Part shown: positions 1 through 9,406 of the stretch, one piece after another
How positions within the stretch are numbered: position 1 is the first letter of the stretch
Layout of the letters: the number at the start of each line of letters is the position of its first letter
NCBI GenBank assembly: GCA_947652605.1
Contig: CANTFG010000186.1
Coordinates: forward strand, 1 to 64,000
Origin: Elmis aenea
Lineage: Eukaryota; Arthropoda; Insecta; Coleoptera; Elmidae
DNA: 64,000 nucleotides
Direction of reading: 5' to 3'
The notes under the pieces: model-generated
Told to the model about the DNA's origin: nothing
The model's input: only the letters and a program-made list of their open reading frames with translations
The model's database searches: none
Translations under genes and position numbers: made by a program

Positions 1-169
1 GAAATTATTAAAATTAAAACCAGCTCATTGAAAGACATATGCAAAACAATTGTATTCATGTAAAGAAGCGATGGATAATCTGTTCCTGTGATATACAAAT
101 CAATAATTAAAATTGTTTCAAAATAGTCGCTCAAGGAACATATGTATTAACTAAAGCACGGTATTTTAG
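1..169. repeat. First monomer in window, 169 bp, divergent
   Basis: This copy lacks one A of the 10-14 run and one T of the 165-169 run. It has gataatctg where others have gataaactg, and gtttcaaaatag where others have gtttcgaaatag, so the CpG in the box-like motif is lost. These marks occur together nowhere else in the window. It could be a locally divergent monomer or reflect lower base quality at a sequence end; the sequence alone cannot tell. Confidence 0.85.
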
Positions 170-340
170 GAAATTATTAAAAATTAAAACCAGCTCATTG
201 AAAGACATATGCAAAACAATTGTATTCATGTAAAGAGGCGATGGATAAACTGTTCCTGTGATATACAAATCAATAATTAAAATTGTTTAGAAATAGTCGC
301 TCAAGGAACATATGTATTAACTAAAGCACGGTATTTTTAG

Positions 341-511
341 GAAATTATTAAAAATTAAAACCAGCTCATTGAAAGACATATGCAAAACAATTGTATTCAT
401 GTAAAGAGGCGATGGATAAACTGTTCCTGTGATATACAAATCAATAATTAAAATTGTTTCGAAATAGTCGCTCAAGGAACATATGTATTAACTAAAGCAC
501 GGTATTTTTAG
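341..511. repeat. Reference monomer (consensus-like, 171 bp)
   Basis: This copy carries the commonest base at every position and is used for numbering. Landmarks by monomer position are: A/T-rich leader 1-20; gctcattg 24-31; palindrome catatg 37-42; palindrome acaattgt 47-54; CpG at 70-71; gttcctgtg 83-91; A/T segment 98-115; CENP-B-box-like motif 117-133 containing the palindrome tttcgaaa 117-124; CpGs at 120-121 and 129-130; palindrome acatatgt 139-146; CpG at 160-161; T-run 165-169. The choice of position 1 is arbitrary, because a tandem array has no intrinsic start. Confidence 0.95.
457..473 (+). other. CENP-B-box-like motif (representative copy)
   Basis: The 17 bases at monomer positions 117-133 read tttcgaaatagtcgctc. 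Against the core pattern of the mammalian CENP-B box (nTTCGnnnnAnnCGGGn) they match TTCG, the central A and CG at the correct spacing. That is 7 of 9 core bases, with GG replaced by CT. The motif occurs once per monomer at a fixed place. By hand count roughly three-fifths of monomers keep TTCG. The rest have TTAG (commonest), TCAG, GTAG or TTTG, or a 1-base deletion that breaks the spacing. CENP-B-box-like motifs are reported in satellites of several non-primate animals. Binding by any protein here is inference, and a chance match in an A/T-rich repeat is possible. Confidence 0.5.
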
Positions 512-853
512 GAAATTATTAAAAATTAAAACCAGCTCATTGAAAGACATATGCAAAACAATTGTATTCATGTAAAGAAGCGATGGATAAACTGTTCCTG
601 TGATATACAAATCAATAATTAAAATTGTTTAGAAATAGTCGCTCAAGGAACATATGTATTAACTAAAGCACGGTATTTTTAGAAAATTATTAAAAATTAA
701 AACCAGCTCATTGAAAGACATATGCAAAACAATTGTATTCATGTAAAGAGGCGATGGATAAACTGTTTTTGTGATATACAAATCAATAATTAAAATTGTT
801 TCGAAATAGTCGCTCAAGGAACATATGTATTAACTAAAGCACGGTATTTTTAG

Positions 854-1366
854 GAAATTATTAAAAATTAAAACCAGCTCATTGAAAGACATATGCAAAA
901 CAATTGTATTTATGTAAAGAGGCGATGGATAAACTGTTCCTGTGATATACAAATCAATAATTAAAATTGTTTCGAAATAGTCGCTCAAGGAACACATGTA
1001 TTAACTAAAGCACGGCATTTTTAGGAAATTATTAAAAATTAAAACCAGCTCATTGAAAGACATATGCAAAACAATTTTTTTCATGTAAAGATGCGAAGAA
1101 TAAACTCTTCCTGTGATATACAAATCAATAATTAAAATTGTTTCGAAATAGTCGCTCAAGGTACATATGTATTAACTAAAGCACGGTATTTTTAGGAAAT
1201 GATTAAAAATTAAAACCAGCTCATTGAAAGACATATGCAAAACAATTGTATTCATGTAAAGAGGCGATGGATAAACTGTTCCTGTGATATACAAATCAAT
1301 AATTGAAATTGTTTTGAAATAGTCGCTCAAGGAACATATGTATTAACTAAAGCACGGTATTTTTAG
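854..1366. repeat. Three divergent monomers (h, patch monomer, 8G/120T monomer)
   Basis: The h monomer at 854 is followed by a copy at 1025-1195 with a cluster of changes at positions 51-83 (caattttttt, then gatgcgaagaat, then actcttcctg) and ggtacatatg instead of ggaacatatg. The monomer at 1196 has gaaatgatt at its start. The same order, h then patched monomer then gaaatgatt monomer, recurs at 14716-15226 and 23091-23601. This is therefore an older relative of that larger duplicated block. Confidence 0.85.
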
Positions 1367-2221
1367 GAAATTATTAAAAATTAAAACCATCTCTTTGAAA
1401 GACATATGCAAAACAATTGTATTCATGTAAAGAGGTGATGGATAAACTGTTCCTGTGATATACAAATCAATAATTAAAATTGTTCAGAAATAGTCGCTCA
1501 AGGAACATATGTATTAACTAAAGCACGGTATTTTTAGGAAATTATTAAAAATTAAAACCAGCTCATTGAAAGACATATGCAAAACATTTGTATTCATGTA
1601 AAGAGGCGATGGATAAACTGTTCCTGTGATATACAAATCAATAATTAAAATTGTTTCGAAATAGTCGCTCAAGGAACATATGTATTAACTAAAGCACGGT
1701 ATTTTTAGGAAATTATTAAAAATTAAAACCAGCTCATTGAAAGACATATGCAAAACAATTGTATTCATGTAAAGAGGCGATGGATAAACTGTTCCTGTGA
1801 TATACAAATCAATAATTGAAATTGTTTCGAAATAGTCGCTCAAGGAACATATGTATTAACTAAAGCACGGTATTTTTAGGAAATTATTAAAAATTAAAAC
1901 CATCTCTTTGAAAGACATATGCAAAACAATTGTATTCATGTAAAGAGGTGATGGATAAACTGTTCCTGTGATATACAAATCAATAATTAAAATTGTTCAG
2001 AAATAGTCGCTCAAGGAACATATGTATTAACTAAAGCACGGTATTTTTAGGAAATTATTAAAAATTAAAACCAGCTCATTGAAAGACATATGCAACACAA
2101 TTGTATTCATGTAAAGAGGCAATGGATAAACTGTTCCTGTGATATACAAATCAATAATTAAAATTGTTTAGAAATAGTCGCTCAAGGAACATATGTAGTA
2201 ACTAAAGCACGGTATTTTTAG
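1196..2221. repeat. Tandem trimer duplication (2 x 513 bp)
   Basis: The monomers at 1367 and 1880 share catctctttg, gaggtgatgg and gttcagaaat and lie exactly three monomers apart. Each is preceded by a monomer with 110G (aattgaaatt), at 1196 and 1709. The two trimers therefore run 1196-1708 and 1709-2221. They have since diverged: the first trimer's leading monomer has 8G and ttttg, and the third members differ (acatttg at 1538; caacacaattg and gtagtaac at 2051). Unequal exchange over three monomers is the simplest explanation. Confidence 0.75.
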
Positions 2222-3076
2222 GAAATTATTAAAAATTAAAACCAGCTCATTGAAAGACATATGCAAAACAATTGTATTCATGTAAAGAGGCGATGGATAA
2301 ACTGTTCCTGTGATATACAAATCAATAATTAAAATTGTTTAGAAATAGTCGCTCAAGGAACATATGTATTAAATAAAGCACGGTATTTTTAGGAAATTAT
2401 TAAAAATTAAAACCAGCTCATTGAAAGACATATGCAAAACAATTGTATTCATGTAAAGAGGCGATGGATAAACTGTTTCTGTGATATACAAATCAATAAT
2501 TAAAATTGTTCAGAAATAGTCGCTCAAGGAACATATGTATTAACTAAAGCACGGTATTTTTAGGAAATTATTAAAAATTAAAACCAGCTCATTGAAAGAC
2601 ATATGCAAAACAATTGTATTCATGTAAAGAGGCGATGGATAAACTGTTCCTGTGATATACAAATCAATAATTAAAATTGTTTCGAAATAGTCGCTCAAGG
2701 AACATAAGTATTAACTAAAGCACGGTATTTTTAGGAAATTATTAAAAATTAAAACCAGCTCATTGAAAGACATATGCAAAACAATTGTATTCATGTAAAG
2801 AGGCGATGGATAAACTGTTCCTGTGATATACAAATCAATAATTAAAATTGTTTTGAAATAGTCGCTCAAGGAACATATGTATTAACTAAAGCACGGTATT
2901 TTTAGGAAATCATTAAAAATTAAAACCAGCTCATTGAAAGACATATGCAAAACAATTGTATTCATGTAAAGAGGCGATGGATAAACTGTTCCTGTGATAT
3001 ACAAATCAATAATTAAAATTGTTTCGAAATAGTCGCTCAAGGAACATATGTATTAACTAAAGCACGGTATTTTTAG

Positions 3077-3422
3077 GAAATTATTAAAAATTAAAACCAG
3101 CTCATTGAAAGACATATGCAAAACAATTGTATTCATGTAAAGAAGCGATGGATAAATTGTTCCTGTGATATACAAATCAATAATTAAAATTGTTTAGAAA
3201 TAGTCGCTCAAGGAACATATGTATTAACTAAAGCACGGTATTTTTAGGAAATTATTAAAAATTAAAACCCGCTCATTGAAAGACATATGCAAAACAATTG
3301 TATTCATGTAAAGAGGCGATGGATAAACTGTTCCTGTGATATACAAATCAATAATTAAAATTGTTTCGAAATAGTCGCTCAATGAACATATGTATGTATT
3401 AACTAAAGCACGGTATTTTTAG
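3077..3422. repeat. gaagcg / cccgctc (+4) monomer pair
   Basis: A 68A/81T type-A monomer at 3077 is followed by a 23C monomer at 3248 that is 175 bp, because TATG is duplicated at 3389-3396. The same ordered pair recurs at 9920-10265, 55770-56115 and 62616-62961. Close relatives, in which the second monomer has TTAG, occur at 49093, 49952 and 59876. The pair behaves as a two-monomer cassette dispersed along the array. Confidence 0.85.
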
Positions 3423-3593
3423 GAAATTATTAAAAATTAAAACCAGCTCATTGAAAGACATATGCAAAACAATTGTATTCATGTAAAGAGGAGAAGGATA
3501 AACTCTTCCTGTGATATACAAATCAATAATTAAAATTGTTTAGAAATAGTCGCTCAAGGAACATATGTATTAACTAAAGCACGGTATTTTTAG
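3423..3593. repeat. Monomer with gagaagg/actcttcc patch
   Basis: This copy has gaggagaaggataaactcttcc in place of the usual sequence around positions 66-87. The substitutions resemble the right half of the divergent patch in the monomers at 1025, 14887 and 23262. The left half of that patch (the T-run at 50-56) is absent here. A short conversion tract is one explanation. Confidence 0.75.
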
Positions 3594-3934
3594 GAAATTA
3601 TTAAAAATTAAAACCAGCTCATTGAAAGACATATGCAAAACAATTGTATTCATGTAAAGAGGCGATGGATAAACTGTTCCTGTGATATACAAATCAATAA
3701 TAAAATTGTTTCGAAATAGTCGCTCAAGGAACACATGTATTAACTAAAGCACGGCATTTTTAGGAAATTATTAAAAATTAAAACCAGCTCATTAAAAGAC
3801 ATATGCAAAACAATTGTATTCATGTAAAGAGGCGATGGATAAACTGTTCCTGTGATATACAAATCAATAATTAAAATTGTTTCGAAATAGTCGCTCAAGA
3901 AACATATGTATTAACTAAAGCACGGTATTTTTAG

Positions 3935-5815
3935 GAAATTATTAAAAATTAAAACCAGCTCATTGAAAGACATATGCAAAAAAATTGTATTCATGTAAAG
4001 AAGCGATGGATAAATTGTTCCTGTGATATACAAATTAATAATTAAAATTGTTTAGAAATAGTCGCTCAAGGAACATATGTATTAACTAAAGCACGGTATT
4101 TTTAGGAAATTATTAAAAATTAAAACCAGCTCATTGAAAGACATATGCAAAACAATTGTATTCATGTAAAGAGGCGATGGATAAACTGTTCCTGTGATAT
4201 ACAAATCAATAATTAAAGTTGTTCAGAAATAGTCGCTCAAGGAACATATGTATTAACTAAAGCACGGTATTTTTAGGAAATTATTAAAAATTAAAACCAG
4301 CTCATTGAAAGACATATGCAAAACAATTGTATTCATGTAAAGAGGCGATGGATAAACTGTTCCTGTGATATACAAATCAATAATTAAAATTGTTTCGAAA
4401 TAGTCGCTCAAGGAACATATGTATTAACTAAAGCACGGTATTTTTAGGAAATTATTAAAAATTAAAACCAGCTCATTGAAAGACATATGCAAAACAATTG
4501 TATTCATGTAAAGAGGCGATGGATAAACTGTTCCTGTGATATACAAATCAATAATTAAAATTGTGTAGAAATAGTCGCTCAAGGAACATATGTATTAACT
4601 AAAGCAAGGTATTTTTAGGAAATTATTAAAAATTAAAACCAGCTCATTGAAAGACATATGCAAAACAATTGTATTCATGTAAAGAAGCGATGGATTAATT
4701 GTTCCTGTGATATACAAATTAATAATTAAAATTGTTTAGAAATAGTCGCTCAAGGAACATATGTATTAACTAAAGCACGGTATTATTAGGAAATTATTAA
4801 AAATTAAAACCAGCTCATTGAAAGACATATGCAAAACTATTGTATTCATGTAAAGAGGCGATGGATAAACTGTTCCTGTGATATACAAATCAATAATTAA
4901 AATTGTTTCGAAATAGTCGCTCAAGGAACATATGTATTAACTAAAGCACGGTATTTTTAGGAAATTATTAAAAATTTAAACCAGCTCATTGAAAGACATA
5001 TGCAAAACAATTGTATTCATGTAAAGTGGCGATAGATAAACTGTTCCTGTGATATACAAATCAATAATTAAAATTGTTTCGAAATAGTCGCTCAAGGAAC
5101 ATATGTATTAACTAAAGCACGGTATTTTTAGGAAATTAATAAAAATTAAAACCAGCTCATTGAAAGACATATGCAAAACAATTGTATTCATGTAAAGAGG
5201 CGATGGATAAACTGTTCCTGTGATATACAAATCAATAATTAAAATTGTTTCGAAATAGTCGCTCAAGGAACACATGTATTAACTAAAGCACGGCATTTTT
5301 AGGAAATTATTAAAAATTAAAACCAGCTCATTGAAAGACATATGCAAAACAATTGTATTCATGTAAAGAGGCGATGGATAAACTGTTCCTGTGATATACA
5401 AATCAATAATTAAAATTGTTTAGAAATAGTCGCTCAAGGAACATATGTATTAACTAAAGCACGGTATTTTTAGGAAATTATTAAAAATTAAAACCAGCTC
5501 ATTGAAAGACATATGCAAAACAATTGTATTCATGTAAAGAGGCGATGGATAAACTGTTTCTGTGATATACAAATCAATAATTGAAATTGTTTCGAAATAG
5601 TCGCTCAAGGAACATATGTATTAACTAAAGCACGGTATTTTTAGGAAATTATTAAAAATTAAAACCAGCTCATTGAAAGACATATGCAAAACAATTGTAT
5701 TCATGTAAAGAGGCGATGGATAAACTGTTTCTGTGATATACAAATCAATAATTAAAATTGTTTCGAAATAGTCGCTCAAGGAACATATGTATTAACTAAA
5801 GCACGGTATTTTTAG
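3935..5815. repeat. Eleven-monomer block, copy 1 (repeated at 7355-9406)
   Basis: The first four monomers (68A with caaattaat; aaagttgttcag; TTCG; gtgtag with gcaagg) reappear at 7355-8038, offset 3,420 bp (20 monomers). The next seven (68A with tattattagg; TTCG; V; h; A; fn; f) reappear at 8210-9406, offset 3,591 bp (21 monomers). The one-monomer difference in offset shows that a monomer was gained in copy 2 or lost in copy 1 between the two parts. The rare markers gcaagg (position 160) and tattattagg (position 167) make the homology secure. Confidence 0.88.
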
Positions 5816-7012
5816 GAAATTATTAAAAATTAAAACCAGCTCGTTGAAAGACATATGCAAAACAATTGTATTCATGTAAAGAGGCGATGGATAAACTGTT
5901 TCTGTGATATACAAATCAATAATTAAAATTGTTTCGAAATAGTCGCTCAAGAAACATATGTATTAACTAAAGCACGGTATTTTTAGGAAATTATTAAAAA
6001 TTAAAACCAGCTCATTGAAAGACATATGCAAAACAATTGTATTCATGTAAAGAGGCGATGGATAAACTGTTCCTGTGATATACAAATCAATAATTAAAAT
6101 TGTTTCGAAATAGTCGCTCAAGGAACATATGTATTAACTAAAGCACGGTATTTTTAGGAAATTATTAAAAATTAAAACCAGCTCATTGAAAGACATATGC
6201 AAAACAATTGTATTCATGTAAAGAGGCGATGGATAAACTGTTCCTGTGATATACAAATCAATAATTAAAATTGTTTCGAAATAGTCGCTCAAGGAACACA
6301 TGTATTAACTAAAGCACGGCATTTTTAGGAAATTATTAAAAATTAAAACCAGCTCATTGAAAGACATATGCAAAACAATTGTATTCATGTAAAGAGGCGA
6401 TGGATAAACTGTTCCTGTGATATACAAATCAATAATTAAAATTGTTTAGAAATAGTCGCTCAAGGAACATATGTATTAACTAAAGCACGGTATTTTTAGG
6501 AAATTATTAAAAATTAAAACCAGCTCATTGAAAGACATATGCAAAACAATTGTATTCATGTAAAGAGGCGATGGATAAACTGTTTCTGTGATATACAAAT
6601 CAATAATTGAAATTGTTTCGAAATAGTCGCTCAAGGAACATATGTATTAACTAAAGCACGGTATTTTTAGGAAATTATTAAAAATTAAAACCAGCTCATT
6701 GAAAGACATATGCAAAACAATTGTATTCATGTAAAGAGGCGATGGATAAACTGTTTCTGTGATATACAAATCAATAATTAAAATTGTTTCGAAATAGTCG
6801 CTCAAGGAACATATGTATTAACTAAAGCACGGTATTTTTAGGAAATTATTAAAAATTAAAACCAGCTCGTTGAAAGACATATGCAAAACAATTGTATTCA
6901 TGTAAAGAGGCGATGGATAAACTGTTCCTGTGATATACAAATCAATAAATGAAATTGTTTCGAAATATTCGCTCAAGGAACATATGTATTAACTAAAGCA
7001 CGGTATTTTTAG
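5132..7012. repeat. Tandem 6-mer HOR (1,026-bp period)
   Basis: The order h, A, fn, f, 31-end variant ctcgttg, TTCG at 5132-6157 is followed by h, A, fn, f, ctcgttg at 6158-7012. The period is exactly six monomers. The last monomer of the second run (6842) keeps the left marker ctcgttg. Its right half has aaatgaaatt and atattcg instead of the 137A seen in its partner at 5816, so it looks like a hybrid that ends the repeat. Confidence 0.85.
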
Positions 7013-7183
7013 GAAATTATTAAAAATTAAAACCAGCTCTTTGAAAGACATATGCAAAACAATTGTAGTAATGTAAAGAGGCGATGGATAAACTATTCCT
7101 GTGATATACAAATTAATAATTGAAATTGTTTCGAAATATTCGCTCAAGGAACATATGTATTAACTAAAGCACGGTATTTTTAG
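7013..7183. repeat. gtagtaatg marker monomer
   Basis: This monomer has 28T (ctctttg), gtagtaatg replacing gtattcatg at positions 53-61, 110G and 127T (atattcg). The same combination appears at 28226, 30452, 33016, 33874, 36100 and 39693, and a variant without 28T at 45501. It is the clearest tracer for higher-order repeats in this window. In each case the preceding monomer also has atattcg. Confidence 0.9.
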
Positions 7184-7354
7184 GAAATTATTAAAAATTA
7201 AAACCAGCTCATTGAAAGACATATGCAAAACAATTGTATTCATGTAAAGAGGCGATGGATAAACTGTTCCTGTGATATACAAATCAATAATTAAAATTGT
7301 TTAGAAATAGTCGCTCAAGGAACATATGTATTAACTAAAGCACGGTATTTTTAG

Positions 7355-9406
7355 GAAATTATTAAAAATTAAAACCAGCTCATTGAAAGACATATGCAAA
7401 ACAATTGTATTCATGTAAAGAAGCGATGGATAAATTGTTCCTGTGATATACAAATTAATAATTAAAATTGTTTAGAAATAGTCGCTCAAGGAACATATGT
7501 ATTAACTAAAGCACGGTATTTTTAGGAAATTATTAAAAATTAAAACCAGCTCATTGAAAGACATGTGCAAAACAATTGTATTCATGTAAAGAGGCGATGG
7601 ATAAACTGTTCCTGTGATATACAAATCAATAATTAAAGTTGTTCAGAAATAGTCGCTCAAGGAACATATGTATTAACTAAAGCACGGTATTTTTAGGAAA
7701 TTATTAAAAATTAAAACCAGCTCATTGAAAGACATATGCAAAACAATTGTATTCATGTAAAGAGGCGATGGATAAACTGTTCCTGTGATATACAAATCAA
7801 TAATTAAAATTGTTTCGAAATAGTCGCTCAAGGAACATATGTATTAACTAAAGCACGGTATTTTTAGGAAATTATTAAAAATTAAAACCAGCTCATTGAA
7901 AGACATATGCAAAACAATTGTATTCATGTAAAGAGGCGATGGATAAACTGTTCCTGTGATATACAAATCAATAATTAAAATTGTGTAGAAATAGTCGCTC
8001 AAGGAACATATGTATTAACTAAAGCAAGGTATTTTTAGGAAATTATTAAAAATTAAAACCAGCTCATTGAAAGACATATGCAAAACAATTGTATTCATGT
8101 AAAGAGGCGATGGATAAACTGTTCCTGTGATATACAAATCAATAATTAAAATTGTTTAGAAATAGTCGCTCAAGGAACATATGTATTAACTAAAGCACGG
8201 TATTTTTAGGAAATTATTAAAAATTAAAACCAGCTCATTGAAAGACATATGCAAAACAATTGTATTCATGTAAAGAAGCGATGGATAAATTGTTCCTGTG
8301 ATATACAAATTAATAATTAAAATTGTTTAGAAATAGTCGCTCAAGGAACATACGTGTTAACTAAAGCACGGTATTATTAGGAAATTATTAAAAATTAAAA
8401 CCAGCTCATTGAAAGACATATGCAAAACAATTGTATTCATGTAAAGAGGCGATGGATAAACTGTTCCTGTGATATACAAATCAATAATTAAAATTGTTTC
8501 GAAATAGTCGCTCAAGGAACATATGTATTAACTAAAGCACGGTATTTTTAGGAAATTATTAAAAATTTAAACCAGCTCATTGAAAGACAAATGCAAAACA
8601 ATTGTATTCATGTAAAGTGGCGATGGATAAACTGTTCCTGTGATATACAAATCAATAATTAAAATTGTTTCGAAATAGTCGCTCAAGGAACATATGTATT
8701 AACTAAAGCACGGTATTTTTAGGAAATTATTAAAAATTAAAACCAGCTCATTGAAAGACATATGCAAAACAATTGTATTCATGTAAAGAGGCGATGGATA
8801 AACTGTTCCTGTGATATACAAATCAATAATTAAAATTGTTTCGAAATAGTCGCTCAAGGAACACATGTATTAACTAAAGCACGGCATTTTTAGGAAATTA
8901 TTAAAAATTAAAACCAGCTCATTGAAAGACATATGCAAAACAATTGTATTCATGTAAAGAGGCGATGGATAAACTGTTCCTGTGATATACAAATCAATAA
9001 TTAAAATTGTTTAGAAATAGTCGCTCAAGGAACATATGTATTAACTAAAGCACGGTATTTTTAGGAAATAATTAAAAATTAAAACCAGCTCATTGAAAGA
9101 CATATGCAAAACAATTGTATTCATGTAAAGAGGCGATGGATAAACTGTTTCTGTGATATACAAATCAATAATTGAAATTGTTTCGAAATAGTCGCTCAAG
9201 GAACATATGTATTAACTAAAGCACGGTATTTTTAGGAAATTATTAAAAATTAAAACCAGCTCATTGAAAGACATATGCAAAACAATTGTATTCATGTAAA
9301 GAGGCGATGGATAAACTGTTTCTGTGATATACAAATCAATAATTAAAATTGTTTCGAAATAGTCGCTCAAGGAACATATGTATTAACTAAAGCACGGTAT
9401 TTTTAG
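7355..9406. repeat. Twelve-monomer block, copy 2 (relative of 3935-5815)
   Basis: This repeats the 3935-5815 block with one extra monomer. The monomer at 8039-8209 is an otherwise consensus type-A copy with no counterpart in copy 1. Private changes, such as acatgtgc at 7526, tacgtgtt in the 8210 monomer and gacaaatgc in the 8552 monomer, postdate the duplication. Confidence 0.87.

Noticed and set aside
3389..3396. TATGTATG as a target-site duplication of a transposon
   Set aside because: Nothing is inserted between the two TATG copies. The same change recurs in the same place in related monomers, so slippage at the palindrome plus copying explains it.
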